A stretch of DNA of 64,000 bases from Paragemmobacter amnigenus (GCF_009908265.2 NZ_JAAATX020000014.1:62001-126000); one strand, 5' to 3'. Shown: positions 25,577-34,154, numbered from the stretch's first letter. The notes: generated from the letters alone by a model not told the origin. Made by a program: numbers and translations.

Positions 25577-26029
25577 TTAGGACCGGTTGGCGAAGGCCGA
25601 AAACAGGGCCAGCGTCCGCTCGCTGACATGGTGCTCGATGCCTTCCGCATCGCGTTCCGCTGTCTCGGGGTCAAGGCCGAGGCTGATGAGAAAGCGCAAG
25701 ACGATCTCGTGCCGACGCCGGCATTCTTTGGCCAGCGCGCGGCCCGCGTCTGTCAGAAAGACCGACCGATACTTCGCGCGGGTGATCAGCCCCTCGCGCG
25801 CGAGACGGTCCAGGGTCTTGCTCACGGTCGGCACCTTCACGCCAAGCCGGGCGGCGATGTCCACCGGGCGCGCCTCGCCCTGATCGTGGATCAGTTCGGC
25901 GATCAGTTCGACGTAGTCCTCGGCCAGTTCATTGCGCCGGGCTTCGCGCACACCCTGAAACGCCCCGGCGCGCAGGTCCGCGGGCCGGTCATCCGACGTG
26001 GCATGGGTTTCAGGATCTAACTCTGTCAT
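25577..26029 (-). CDS. mntR: MntR/DtxR-family manganese-responsive regulator
   Basis: 150 residues from the ATG at 26029. N-terminal winged helix (LIAELIHDQGEARPVDIAARLGVKVPTVSKTLDRLAREG), then the metal-binding dimerisation domain with ECRRRHEIVLRFLISLGLD and EGIEHHVSERTL, which holds the metal-binding Glu, Cys and His residues expected for MntR. It represses Mn importers when Mn is plentiful. It is divergent from mntH, with a palindrome between. The much longer open frame upstream is antisense to mntH and was rejected. Confidence 0.9.
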   Translation of the reverse strand: MTELDPETHATSDDRPADLRAGAFQGVREARRNELAEDYVELIAELIHDQGEARPVDIAARLGVKVPTVSKTLDRLAREGLITRAKYRSVFLTDAGRALAKECRRRHEIVLRFLISLGLDPETAERDAEGIEHHVSERTLALFSAFANRS

Positions 26030-26080
26030 CCGTGCAGTGTCGCACGGGATGGATTGACAAGTAAAGGCGCGGGGCAGAAT

Positions 26081-26096
26081 GTTAGCATTGTCTAAC
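26081..26096. promoter_or_regulatory. palindromic operator upstream of mntH (candidate MntR box)
   Basis: GTTAG-N6-CTAAC is a perfect inverted repeat with arms of five. It lies just downstream of TTGACA (26054-26059), overlapping the expected -10/+1 of a plus-strand promoter for mntH. This is where a repressor would block transcription. A metal-regulator box is expected here because mntR is divergent. Confidence 0.6.
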
Positions 26097-26149
26097 TTTA
26101 TGTGCCACGTCTTGTAGGGATCGTGGTCAAGCCGGGAGTGCCACGAGCC

Positions 26150-27475
26150 ATGACGACCAATGCCTGGCGGCAGGAAAGCGAGACCCCCTCCCTTTCCGAA
26201 GTCTTCCGCACCATCGCGGTCGGAAACGGTGGCACCAGCCGGTTCCGCCGGTTCCTCGCCTTCATAGGCCCCGGCTACCTGGTGGCGGTGGGCTATATGG
26301 ACCCCGGCAACTGGGCGACCTCGCTCGCGGGTGGCGCGGCGTTCGGTTACACGCTCTTGTTCGTCGCGCTTCTGTCGAACATCATGGCGATCCTCCTGCA
26401 GTCTCTCTGCGCGCGGCTGGCGGTAGCCTCGGGCCGCGATCTGGCGCAGGCCTGCCGCGATGCCTTTCTGAAATGGATGTCTGTACCACTCTGGATCTTT
26501 GCCGAACTGGCGATCATCGCAACCGATCTGGCCGAGGTGATCGGCACCGCCATCGGCCTGAATCTGCTCTTCGGGATTCCGCTGGAGATCGGCATCTTCA
26601 TCACCGCCGCCGATGTGTTCCTGATATTGTGGCTGCAGAACAAGGGCTTTCGCTGGATCGAGGCGCTGATCATCTCGCTGATGGCGCTGATCGCCGCCTG
26701 CTTTGTCGTGCTGATCGCGCAGGCCGACCCGGTCTGGGGCGAGGTCATCGCAGGCTTTGCCCCAAGCCGCGAGATTTTCAACAACCCGACAATGCTCTAC
26801 CTCGCGCTTGGCATCATCGGGGCGACGGTCATGCCGCATAACCTCTATCTGCATTCGGGCATCGTGCAGACCCGCGCCTATGGCATGGACCTGCCCGCCA
26901 AGCGCGAGGCGCTGCGGCTGGCGACATGGGACAGCACTATCGCCCTAATGTTCGCGCTGACGATCAATGCCTCGATCCTGATCCTTGCCGCCGCGGCTTT
27001 CTACACCGTGGGTCAAAACGATGTGGCTGAGATCGACAAGGCGCATCTGTTGCTGGAGCCCTTGCTCGGCTCCTCGCTGGCGCCGGTCCTGTTCGGCGTA
27101 GCGCTTTTGTGCGCGGGCCTGAACTCCACTGTCACCGCCACAATGGCCGGGCAGATCGTGATGGAAGGCTTCATCAACTTGCGCATCGCCCCTTGGGCGC
27201 GACGCCTGATCACCCGGGGCCTTGCGATCATCCCGGCGATCTTCGTGATTCTGCTCTACGGCAGCGGCGGCGTAGGCGAACTGCTGATCCTGAGCCAGGT
27301 CGTGCTGTCATTCCAGCTTCCCTTCGCCATTGTGCCCTTGGTGATGTTCACCGCCAGCCGCGCCAAGATGGGCGAACTGGTCGCCCCCCGCTGGCTGACC
27401 GGCCTTTGCTGGCTGATCGCCGCCGTGATCATCGTGCTGAACGTGAACCTGCTGTCGACCGTGCTACTGGGCTGA
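26150..27475 (+). CDS. mntH: MntH Nramp-family Mn(II)/divalent metal:proton symporter
   Basis: 441 residues from the ATG at 26150 (GGGAG about 11 bases upstream; GTG 26102 is a weaker alternative). Eleven membrane helices with the two Nramp metal-site motifs: MDPGNWAT in TM1 and [11 protein letters not shown] in TM6. Imports Mn(II), useful when Fe/Mn enzymes are displaced by toxic metals. Divergent from mntR, so autonomous Mn control is carried on the island. Confidence 0.93.
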   Translation: MTTNAWRQESETPSLSEVFRTIAVGNGGTSRFRRFLAFIGPGYLVAVGYMDPGNWATSLAGGAAFGYTLLFVALLSNIMAILLQSLCARLAVASGRDLAQACRDAFLKWMSVPLWIFAELAIIATDLAEVIGTAIGLNLLFGIPLEIGIFITAADVFLILWLQNKGFRWIEALIISLMALIAACFVVLIAQADPVWGEVIAGFAPSREIFNNPTMLYLALGIIGATVMPHNLYLHSGIVQTRAYGMDLPAKREALRLATWDSTIALMFALTINASILILAAAAFYTVGQNDVAEIDKAHLLLEPLLGSSLAPVLFGVALLCAGLNSTVTATMAGQIVMEGFINLRIAPWARRLITRGLAIIPAIFVILLYGSGGVGELLILSQVVLSFQLPFAIVPLVMFTASRAKMGELVAPRWLTGLCWLIAAVIIVLNVNLLSTVLLG

Positions 27476-27504
27476 GGACACTTGACCTAGCGAAAGCAAG
27501 CAAA

Positions 27505-27550
27505 CATCAGCCCGCCTTCCGCCCAGCTTTCGGGCGACGTCAGCCTGATG
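27505..27550. terminator. possible bidirectional terminator between mntH and the L,D-transpeptidase
   Basis: Outer arms CATCAG (27505-27510) and CTGATG (27545-27550) enclose an inner GC stem CGCCC/GGGCG (27520-27524 and 27532-27536) with a seven-base loop. It lies in the 94-base gap between two convergent genes. There is no strong T-run on either side, so termination strength is uncertain. Confidence 0.45.
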
Positions 27551-27569
27551 CGTTCAGAAAGCCATAGAC

Positions 27570-28163
27570 CTAGATCAGCAGCACCTGAGTGCCAACCTGC
27601 GCCAAATCATAGAGTTCAATGACATGCTCATTGTAGAGGCCGATGCACCCGTTCGATGATCTACGACCTATCTTCCGGGTATCATGGGTGCCGTGGATCA
27701 AATAGGCAGGCCAGGAAAGATACATTCCGCGGACACCAAGAGGGTTGTCCTTGGCGCCGCCCTCGACCATTTTCGGCCAGTCCGGGTTGCGCTCCAACAT
27801 CGAAGCCGTCGGACGCCACGGTGGGTTCACGGCCTTGCGGACAATTTCGGTCCGTCCGAGCCGCGTCAGTTCCTCGGACAAAGGGACTGAAGAGGGATAG
27901 AGCCGGTAGATCGACTGATCCTCTGACCAATAATGCAGCGCGCGTGACTTGGTGTCCGCCAGAATCGCACCGCCCTTAGTATTCTCAAAATAGTCCCGCC
28001 ACTGAGGCATCCGGAAGCTGGACACGTTGTTCCGCACGCTGCCGGATACAGGAGCCTGAAACTCGGTCGTGCCGTCCTGCGCCAAGGCTGGTAAGGCCGC
28101 AAGACTCGCCATCCCGACTGCTCCGCCCATCAAGGCCCGTCGCCCGATCCGATCATCGGCCAT
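27570..28163 (-). CDS. YkuD-family L,D-transpeptidase (first copy)
   Basis: 197 residues with a Tat-like or Sec signal (RRALMGG...LPALAQ) and a YkuD domain whose active site is HGTH followed by SSNGCIGLYN, the catalytic Cys being in NGC. It forms 3-3 peptidoglycan cross-links or attaches proteins to murein. It is clearly paralogous to the gene at 45211 (same RNNVSSFR/RNNISAFR start, same PLSEELTR/PLSDELTR block, identical active-site stretch). No metal-type promoter was found upstream of this copy. Confidence 0.92.
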   Translation of the reverse strand: MADDRIGRRALMGGAVGMASLAALPALAQDGTTEFQAPVSGSVRNNVSSFRMPQWRDYFENTKGGAILADTKSRALHYWSEDQSIYRLYPSSVPLSEELTRLGRTEIVRKAVNPPWRPTASMLERNPDWPKMVEGGAKDNPLGVRGMYLSWPAYLIHGTHDTRKIGRRSSNGCIGLYNEHVIELYDLAQVGTQVLLI

Positions 28164-28235
28164 GGATCACTCCTTAATCTAGGTTTTGGAATGGTGAGTA
28201 ACGATCTCTTGCCAGCGGGACAAATCAAAGAGCCG

Positions 28236-28366
28236 TTAGCGGCGCACGGTTTGGGCCGCAAGCGCGCCAAGCTCCGCGCCGTTCATCTTGCGAGGCTTCG
28301 GATCGGCCCCTCGAAGTCGACCAACAGGTCTCGACACTCTGACATTGCCGTGATCCAGAAACGCAT
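28236..28366 (-). pseudogene. possible small gene with a one-base frameshift
   Basis: An ATG at 28366 with GAGG eight bases upstream opens a 27-codon frame ending at 28284. If one G is restored in the run near codon 20, translation continues in the next frame (GADPKPRKMNG...AAQTVRR) to TAA at 28236, giving about 43 residues. Both halves look protein-like, which suggests a recently broken small gene or an assembly error. It is divergent from lnt across the MerR-type promoter. No family recognised. Confidence 0.3.
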
Positions 28367-28369
28367 ACC

Positions 28370-28400
28370 TTGCACCTCAAGTAGCTATAGCAATTAGCCC
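28370..28400 (+). promoter_or_regulatory. MerR-type promoter/operator of lnt
   Basis: The -35 is TTGCAC (28370-28375), followed directly by CTCAAG-TAG-CTATAG (28376-28390), and the -10 is TAGCCC (28395-28400), again with a 19-base spacer. The CTnnAG-N3-CTnnAG layout and its position against the -35 are the same as at zntA. Transcription would start near 28407, leaving a leader of about 24 bases. Confidence 0.72.
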
Positions 28401-28430
28401 TCGCGTCTCAAGACGGGGGCTTTCGCAGGA

Positions 28431-29993
28431 TTGATCACTTCAGACGCACATCCCCGTTACGGCGGAAAGCTGATTCAAGTTCTGCCCAGCTTGGGCATGG
28501 CCCTGGCCGCTGGCGCCGTACTTGTCTTGGCCTTGCCACCATATTCGATCCTGCCCTTTGCGCTGATCGCCTTCGCAGTGCTGGTAATTATGTTGCGTGG
28601 CACGTCGTGGCCTGTCGCGTTTCGACTGGGATATCTGTTTGGATTGGGCCAATGCATACCCGGGCTTTTCTGGATCACCGAAAGTTTTCAGGTCGAGGCG
28701 GACCGGTTCGGATGGTTGGCCTTGCCTGCCGTCCTCGGTCTTGCGGCACTGCTGGCAGTGTTTCCGGCGGTCGCCTGTGCCCTTGCCGCCCGAATGGCGC
28801 GCGCCGGATTGCCGCTGGCCCTTTCGCTCGCGACAAGCTGGACCGGCCTTGAATGGCTCCGGGGGCACGTTCTGACGGGGTTTCCTTGGAATCTTGCCGC
28901 CTACACGCTGGCCGACTGGTTGCCTTTCGCACAAGTGGCCTCCCTGGTCGGCAGCTATGGGCTGGGGTTCCTCTTGGTGCTTTGTTCGGCACTGGTCGGG
29001 CTGGCTTTCCGCGCGCCTGCTCGCAGGTTGCAGGTCATCCGTTTCGCCAGCGCCACCGCAATTGCGGTCACCGTGGCCGGTTTCGGCGTTGCGCGCCTTG
29101 CTTTATCAGTTCCCTCGTCAGAGCGCGGCGCACATATCCGCGTCGTGCAACCGAACATCGCGCAAAGCGCCAAATGGGACGAAGGATCCCGGAAGGCCAA
29201 CATCCTCCGACTTCTCTCGCTTTCTGCACGCCCCGGCGACTACGATATCCTGCTTTGGCCAGAAACTGCATGGCCAGGGTTTCTCGCCGAGGACACTGGG
29301 GCCCGCGTCATGCTTGGGTGGCTCTTGCCGAATACTGCCGTCCTATTGGCTGGCAGTCCTGAGCGGGAGGTCACCGCTGACGGGACGGTGTACCGAAACG
29401 CTGTGCTCGCCATTGCGCCGGACGGTTCCGTCCTGACGCGCTACGCAAAGCATCACCTTGTTCCCTTTGGCGAATATGTGCCGTGGCGGAGTGTCCTGCC
29501 ATTTCAGCGATTGGTCGAATCTCTAGGTGATTTCCTCCCCGGTCCGGGTCCCCGCACCCTTGCATTTGGCCCACATCCCTATGCGGGCATCGCGATCTGC
29601 TACGAGATCATCTTTCCCGGCCACGTTGTCGATGATGCCATCCGACCGGACTGGATCTTCAATGCGACCAACGACGCCTGGTTCGGCACCTCCATTGGTC
29701 CAAAGCAACATCTGGCGTCAGCTCGGATGCGGGCCATCGAAGAGGGGCTACCTCTCGTGCGGGCCGCAAATACTGGAATTTCGGCAGTGGTCGATGCCTA
29801 CGGCAAAACACAGGCGATCCTGGACATCGAGACTTCTGGCGTAATCGACATGCGTTTGCCGAGGCCTCTACCACCGACCCCTTACGCCCGTCTTGGCGAC
29901 TGGTCCGTGCTTCTTCTTGCACTCGGCTCTTGGGGGGTTTTCGCTTTCTGGGTTTGGCGCGAAATGACTGTGGTGAAAGGAAGCCAGAAATGA
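28431..29993 (+). CDS. lnt: apolipoprotein N-acyltransferase
   Basis: 520 residues from TTG 28431; ATG 28497 is a possible alternative, because the only nearby AGGA is adjacent to the TTG. Multiple N-terminal membrane helices are followed by a nitrilase domain with the Lnt triad at about E278 (WPETAWPG), K340 (AKHHLVPFGEYVPW) and C390 (AICYEIIFPG). The E. coli residues are E267, K335 and C387, so the spacing fits. It adds the third acyl chain to lipoproteins. It is an accessory copy driven by a Zn-type MerR promoter; lspA lies 4 kb away in the zntA operon. Confidence 0.94.
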   Translation: MITSDAHPRYGGKLIQVLPSLGMALAAGAVLVLALPPYSILPFALIAFAVLVIMLRGTSWPVAFRLGYLFGLGQCIPGLFWITESFQVEADRFGWLALPAVLGLAALLAVFPAVACALAARMARAGLPLALSLATSWTGLEWLRGHVLTGFPWNLAAYTLADWLPFAQVASLVGSYGLGFLLVLCSALVGLAFRAPARRLQVIRFASATAIAVTVAGFGVARLALSVPSSERGAHIRVVQPNIAQSAKWDEGSRKANILRLLSLSARPGDYDILLWPETAWPGFLAEDTGARVMLGWLLPNTAVLLAGSPEREVTADGTVYRNAVLAIAPDGSVLTRYAKHHLVPFGEYVPWRSVLPFQRLVESLGDFLPGPGPRTLAFGPHPYAGIAICYEIIFPGHVVDDAIRPDWIFNATNDAWFGTSIGPKQHLASARMRAIEEGLPLVRAANTGISAVVDAYGKTQAILDIETSGVIDMRLPRPLPPTPYARLGDWSVLLLALGSWGVFAFWVWREMTVVKGSQK

Positions 29994-30163
29994 TCGGACC
30001 AGTTTTCGGGATCGTCGGATTCCTGTGTGGCTACTATCTCGCCCAAAAACGCGGCGGCAAGACGCTTGACCGCCTGCAGTATGGCGCAGGCTTCGGCATC
30101 GCTTTCGGGCTGTTCGGCACCCTCCTCGGCATTGCCCTCGCCAGATTTCTTGGGGCGGCCTGA
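29990..30163 (+). CDS. small two-helix membrane protein
   Basis: 57 residues from the ATG at 29990, which overlaps the lnt stop (ATGA) and has AAGGA about eight bases upstream. Two hydrophobic segments (about 3-18 and 32-53) are joined by a basic loop (AQKRGGKTLDR); Gly-rich helices suggest close packing. No family recognised. Coupled to lnt, so probably an accessory to lipoprotein acylation or simply co-regulated. Confidence 0.75.
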   Translation: MIGPVFGIVGFLCGYYLAQKRGGKTLDRLQYGAGFGIAFGLFGTLLGIALARFLGAA

Positions 30164-30207
30164 TCGGCGAAACCTCGCCGGTGCTGCACTCTTCACCTTT
30201 TTGTCGG

Positions 30208-30238
30208 TTGAACCTCTAGTTGCTCGAGGTTTTAGACC
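30208..30238 (+). promoter_or_regulatory. MerR-type promoter/operator of the first sco gene
   Basis: The -35 is TTGAAC (30208-30213), then CTCTAG-TTG-CTCGAG (30214-30228), and the -10 is TAGACC (30233-30238) with a 19-base spacer. The dyad extends to ACCTC/GAGGT and is the best-matched of the set. Expected start of transcription is near 30245, just before the ATG at 30268. Confidence 0.78.
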
Positions 30239-30267
30239 GCACGCTGTTCTCATCATCTGGACTGTTC

Positions 30268-30861
30268 ATGCGTCTTCGTTCTCTTCAGATCATACTTTGG
30301 GTCGCCGCGACGGCGGCGGTCCTTGCTTTCGCGGCGGTGCGGTGGTGGCCGGCAACGGACGACACCCAAGCAGCAGCTTCTGTCTTCACGCCCGCCTTCG
30401 CGCTTGCTGACAGCGAAGGTCGCATCCGCACGACGGACGAATTCCGTGGAAAATTCCTATTGGTGTTCTTCGGCTTCACAAGCTGCCCGGATGTCTGTCC
30501 GACTACGCTATCCGAAGTCGCGCAAGTCATGGATGACCTTGGATCTGACGCAGGATCGGTGCAGCCAGTTTTCATCTCGATCGATCCAGAACGGGACAGA
30601 CGGCTTGGGCTGGCTGATTACACCAAAGCCTTCCATCCAGCGATCCTCGGCTTGGCCGGCAGCGAGGCCGAAACGCAGGCTGCGGCCGCAAGCTTCAAGA
30701 TCTTCTATGAGCGGGAGGCCGATACCGCTTCGCAAGACGGGTACACGATGGCGCACAGTCCCGGCCTCTATCTCATCGGCCCGGATGGCGCGTGGCTGCG
30801 TCAATTCACCTACGGCACACCGGCGGCCGAAATCCTTTCCGACCTTCAATCGAGACTTTGA
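30268..30861 (+). CDS. Sco1/SenC-family copper chaperone / thiol reductase
   Basis: 197 residues from the ATG at 30268, which fits the upstream MerR-type promoter better than the earlier in-frame start at 30220 inside the operator. An N-terminal membrane anchor (about 7-25) precedes a Sco thioredoxin fold with the copper-binding Cys pair in TSCPDVCPTTL and the third ligand His in YTMAHSPGLYLI. Sco proteins deliver Cu to the CuA centre of cytochrome oxidase or act as thiol reductases. First gene of a run sco, PCu(A)C, sco, M23 peptidase, DUF411. Confidence 0.92.
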   Translation: MRLRSLQIILWVAATAAVLAFAAVRWWPATDDTQAAASVFTPAFALADSEGRIRTTDEFRGKFLLVFFGFTSCPDVCPTTLSEVAQVMDDLGSDAGSVQPVFISIDPERDRRLGLADYTKAFHPAILGLAGSEAETQAAAASFKIFYEREADTASQDGYTMAHSPGLYLIGPDGAWLRQFTYGTPAAEILSDLQSRL

Positions 30862-30864
30862 CCC

Positions 30865-31338
30865 ATGAATCACTTTCTTCTTGCTGCAGCCCTGACCCTC
30901 TCTGCACCTGCCGCGATGGCCTGCGAGACTGTAGCCATCGGCGATCTGACGGTTGAGCACGCCTGGTCCAAGGCGACCATCGGCGCGGGGCGTCCCGGCG
31001 TCTTCTATGTGGAGATCACGAACACCGGATCGACCGACGACGCGCTGGTTGGCATCGCGACGCCTGCAGCTGGTATGCCGATGCTGCATGAGACTGTCGT
31101 TCAGGACGGCATCGCATCAATGCCGCATGCGATGTCCATCCCTGTGCCGGCCGGCCAGAGCGTGCAGCTTTCGCCTGGCGGATACCACGGCATGCTGATG
31201 GGTCTGACGACAGCCCTGAAGGAAGGCGACAGCTTTCCGGTCACCCTCACCTTTGAAAAGGCCGGAGAGGTCACGGTGAATGTCGATGTCCTTTCGTTGC
31301 GCGCGGAGGGTCCGGATTGCGCCGACGCAGGGCAATAA
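30865..31338 (+). CDS. PCu(A)C periplasmic Cu(I) chaperone
   Basis: 157 residues with a signal peptide and the PCu(A)C beta-barrel. The Cu(I) ligands are visible as MPMLHE at about 73 and, about 25 residues later, HAM followed by GGYHGMLMGL, i.e. the His/Met set of the H(M)x10Mx21HxM family. It partners with Sco in loading CuA of cytochrome oxidase. It starts four bases after the first sco gene and overlaps the second, so all three are one transcript. Confidence 0.92.
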   Translation: MNHFLLAAALTLSAPAAMACETVAIGDLTVEHAWSKATIGAGRPGVFYVEITNTGSTDDALVGIATPAAGMPMLHETVVQDGIASMPHAMSIPVPAGQSVQLSPGGYHGMLMGLTTALKEGDSFPVTLTFEKAGEVTVNVDVLSLRAEGPDCADAGQ

Positions 31339-31919
31339 TCCTCGGCGCTGGAGGGGCCATCGGAGCCGTCGCCTTCATGCTGGGCGTCGGGGCTTATCGC
31401 ACGCGCAATAGGCCAGCTCTCAGCGAGGTCCTGCCCTTGCCCATCGGCGAGATGTCCTGGGCATTGACCGACCACCGGGATCAGTCCGTTCGACCCACAG
31501 ACTGGGCCGGTCACCCGGTCATGGTGTTCTTCGGCTTCACCTGGTGCCCCGACGTCTGCCCGACCACATTGAGCGACATATCGCTCTGGCTCGAGGATCT
31601 GGGAGCCGACGCGAACCGTTTGATCGTGGCGCTGATTTCGGTCGATCCGGAACGCGACACGCCCGCTGTCCTTGCGGACTACGTCAGCAGCTTCGACCCA
31701 CGCATCATCGGGTTGACGGGTCCCGCCGACGAGGTGGCAAAGGCGGCCGCAGATTTTCGCGTAACCTATCGCCGTGTCGACAAGGATGGCGGCGACTACA
31801 CGATGGACCACACCGCCGGTGTGTTCCTGTTCCACCCCGATGGGCGCTTTGCCAGCATCATCGACTTCCATGAAGACCGGCGCTTCGCCGTTCCCAAAAT
31901 CCGCCGAACCCTCAGTTGA
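31317..31919 (+). CDS. second Sco1/SenC-family protein
   Basis: 200 residues from TTG 31317, supported by GGAGGG six bases upstream, overlapping the end of the PCu(A)C gene by 22 bases. Signal/anchor at about 6-25, Cys pair in FTWCPDVCPTTL, SVDPERDTP, and ligand His in YTMDHTAGVFLF. It differs enough from the upstream Sco to be a separate paralogue and not a recent duplicate. Two Sco proteins flanking a PCu(A)C chaperone suggests sequential Cu transfer or separate reductant and carrier roles. Confidence 0.9.
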   Translation: MRRRRAIILGAGGAIGAVAFMLGVGAYRTRNRPALSEVLPLPIGEMSWALTDHRDQSVRPTDWAGHPVMVFFGFTWCPDVCPTTLSDISLWLEDLGADANRLIVALISVDPERDTPAVLADYVSSFDPRIIGLTGPADEVAKAAADFRVTYRRVDKDGGDYTMDHTAGVFLFHPDGRFASIIDFHEDRRFAVPKIRRTLS

Positions 31920-31935
31920 AAGGTCATTCTGCCAG

Positions 31936-33099
31936 ATGATCCGCTCTGCATTTCTGATCCTTGCTGTCGCATCTCTCGCCCCGCTCCAGGCAGTGGCAGA
32001 TCCTCCGACGGCGCATTTGCCGATGGCATTCGAAGCGATAATCGCCGCCGGTGACACTTTGGACAGTGTCCTTGGACACGCTGGAGTCCCCCCGACGATC
32101 CGGGCAGAAGCCGCACTGGCACTCTCGGGAGTGTATGATCTGACGGACCTGCGACCTGGCCACCGGATCGAATGGACTGCGGCGTCCGCTGATCCGGCAT
32201 CGCTGACACGCCTTTCATTGTTCGTGGAAGATGGAGTGGAAATTGCTCTCACCTTCGACGGGCTGATAGCAGCACAACGGCTTGACCCACCGGTTCGTGT
32301 GATGCACCGGAGTGAGACCTTGACCCTCAACGGAACCCTTTACGACGCCTTGACGGCCCGAAATGCACCGGAACGCTTTGCGGTTGACCTAACCGCACTT
32401 CTTGCGGGCCAGGTCGATTTCAGGCGCGACCTCAAAGGTGGAGAGACCTTCGCGCTGGTCTGGCAGGAAGATCAGCTTCCCGATGGCACCATCGCGGGAG
32501 AGCCGCGCCTGAGTTACGCTCGGCTGGAGCTTACTGATCGCGTCCTCGAACTCGTTGCGACCGAAGCCGCCGGCCCGATCATCGTCTTTGAAGATGGCGA
32601 AGCCGTGCAGCGTTCAGCGGCACCCATCCTTGGTGCACGACTGTCGTCCGTCTTTGGGCGCCGGAACCATCCCGTGTTGGGTGGGGTTCGCATGCATACC
32701 GGGATTGATTACGCGGCACCCGTGGGAACCGAAGTCTCGGCGACCGGCGCCGGGCGGGTGACCTTTGCGGGTACGATCCGTGGCTATGGCACCACGATCG
32801 ACATCGATCACGGCGGCGGGGTCGTCACGCGCTATGCACATCTTTCCGAAATTGCCGAAGGCGTTCGCGAGGGGATGCGTGTCAAGGCTGGAGACGAGAT
32901 TGGCGCGGTCGGGGCGACAGGTCTCGTGAGCGGCCCCAACCTTCACTACGAAGTCCGTGTTGACGGCAGACCGGTCGACCCTAAGGACCAGGACGCCTTG
33001 CCGGAACAGGAGATCGCTTCGGCAGATGATCTCAATGCGCTCGCCACTTGGCGCAGCGAAACTGGCTTCATTTCAGGAACTGACGGAGAACGCGGATGA
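31936..33099 (+). CDS. secreted M23-family murein endopeptidase
   Basis: 387 residues from the ATG at 31936; the open frame upstream overlaps the sco gene and is ignored. Signal peptide, an N-terminal LysM/OapA-like region (AGDTLDSVLGHAGV), a mixed beta domain, then a C-terminal LytM/M23 domain with zinc ligands in MHTGIDYAAP (His and Asp) and LHYEVRV, plus the RYAHLS stretch. The full set of ligands suggests an active Zn endopeptidase cutting peptide cross-links, comparable to MepM. Its place in a copper-chaperone operon is unusual. Confidence 0.9.
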   Translation: MIRSAFLILAVASLAPLQAVADPPTAHLPMAFEAIIAAGDTLDSVLGHAGVPPTIRAEAALALSGVYDLTDLRPGHRIEWTAASADPASLTRLSLFVEDGVEIALTFDGLIAAQRLDPPVRVMHRSETLTLNGTLYDALTARNAPERFAVDLTALLAGQVDFRRDLKGGETFALVWQEDQLPDGTIAGEPRLSYARLELTDRVLELVATEAAGPIIVFEDGEAVQRSAAPILGARLSSVFGRRNHPVLGGVRMHTGIDYAAPVGTEVSATGAGRVTFAGTIRGYGTTIDIDHGGGVVTRYAHLSEIAEGVREGMRVKAGDEIGAVGATGLVSGPNLHYEVRVDGRPVDPKDQDALPEQEIASADDLNALATWRSETGFISGTDGERG

Positions 33100-33572
33100 C
33101 GGAATTTCGTATCGGCCGCCGCGAGGTCATCCTTGCAGCAACAGCCTTTGCCGTAACCCCTGCCGCCAAAGCTCAGGCAGAGGAAGAACCGCCAATCCAT
33201 GTCGTCAAGGGGCGTGGCTGCGAGTGCTGTGAAGCATGGGTCGACTATCTGCGGGAGCAAGGCTTCACGGTTACGGATGAGGTGTCGATGGGAACGTTGC
33301 TGATCCGCTTCAAGATGGACCAGGGCATTCCAGCAAAGGCATTTTCCTGCCACACGGGGACCGTTGACGGCTATGCTCTCGAAGGCCATGTCCCGGCTGC
33401 GGACATCCGAAGGCTCCTGGACGAGCGTCCTGATGCAGTTGGTCTTGCCGTGCCCGGCATGCCTTACGGCTCCCCCGGCATGGGATCAGAAGACAGTCGG
33501 GACGCCTATGACGTCCTGCTGGTTGGCCGGGATGGAAGTCTCGAGATCTTCACGAGCTATCAGGCAGCCTGA
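33096..33572 (+). CDS. DUF411 periplasmic metal-binding protein (first copy)
   Basis: 158 residues with a Tat-like signal (GRREVILAATAF) and the DUF411 domain: vicinal cysteines G-C42-E-C44-C45 followed by FSCHTGTVDGYALEGHVPAADIRRLL and PGMPYGSPGM. DUF411 proteins occur almost only in metal-resistance loci and are thought to bind Cu(I)/Ag(I) in the periplasm. The ATG overlaps the peptidase stop (ATGA). A paralogue lies at 36997. Confidence 0.9.
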   Translation: MTEFRIGRREVILAATAFAVTPAAKAQAEEEPPIHVVKGRGCECCEAWVDYLREQGFTVTDEVSMGTLLIRFKMDQGIPAKAFSCHTGTVDGYALEGHVPAADIRRLLDERPDAVGLAVPGMPYGSPGMGSEDSRDAYDVLLVGRDGSLEIFTSYQAA

Positions 33573-33632
33573 TCTGTCCATCTTCGAACCCAACGGGCTA
33601 GGCAGGGATTTAATCAAGGGAATGGCGACCGA

Positions 33633-34154
33633 TCAAAGCAGATCCGATATCTGACGGACAGCCTCGTCGCTTCCCCAGTCGAAGGGGCCCTGAAGCCGCC
33701 CGATTTCACGCGTCTCGCGGTCGATCAGAAGCGTCGTCGGCAGTCCGATGAAGGCCAAAGCCAGTTGAACCCGCAGCGGTTCCGCCCAGTAGAGCGGTAG
33801 GTTTACAAGCCCGATCTCATCATAGAAACCTCGGCCCCTTTCGATCCCGCCCTCGTCGATGCAAAGGGGTAGCACCGCAAAATCCGGGCCTCCAAGCAGC
33901 CCTTCCAAACGGTCGAGTGCCGGCATCTCTTCCCGGCAGGGCGGGCACCACGTCGCCCAGATGTTCAGAAGGATCACACGCCCGGCAAAGTCCCCAAGAA
34001 CCCTGGTGGTTCCTGCTTCATCCTGGATAGGCGGGGAAAGCAGAGGCTGCGGGTCCTTTCGCAGCCGGAAAGGCGGCCGCGCCTGGGCGGGCCCCGCAAT
34101 GAAGCCCGCTACAAGACCGACAAGGAGAGGTCGACGACCCATCTGAACAGGCAT
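33633..34154 (-). CDS. TlpA-like thiol-disulfide oxidoreductase (intact copy)
   Basis: 173 residues with an N-terminal signal (GRRPLLVGLVAG...GPAQA) and a TlpA/ResA thioredoxin fold with active site W-C70-P-P-C73 (IWATWCPPCREEMPALD) and cis-Pro in GLPTTLL. Probably keeps copper-site cysteines of Sco/CuA partners reduced. It lies directly after the multicopper oxidase on the same strand. A broken homologue sits in the same position beside the second oxidase (62420-62949). Confidence 0.9.
   Translation of the reverse strand: MPVQMGRRPLLVGLVAGFIAGPAQARPPFRLRKDPQPLLSPPIQDEAGTTRVLGDFAGRVILLNIWATWCPPCREEMPALDRLEGLLGGPDFAVLPLCIDEGGIERGRGFYDEIGLVNLPLYWAEPLRVQLALAFIGLPTTLLIDRETREIGRLQGPFDWGSDEAVRQISDLL

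Noticed and set aside
25577-26854. A 425-codon minus-strand open frame
   Set aside because: Its last 150 codons are mntR; the rest is antisense to mntH with low-complexity, His/Gln/Arg-rich translation typical of shadow frames.
28191-28397. 68-codon plus-strand frame before lnt
   Set aside because: Runs through the lnt promoter and has no recognisable features; the minus-strand frameshifted gene is the better reading.
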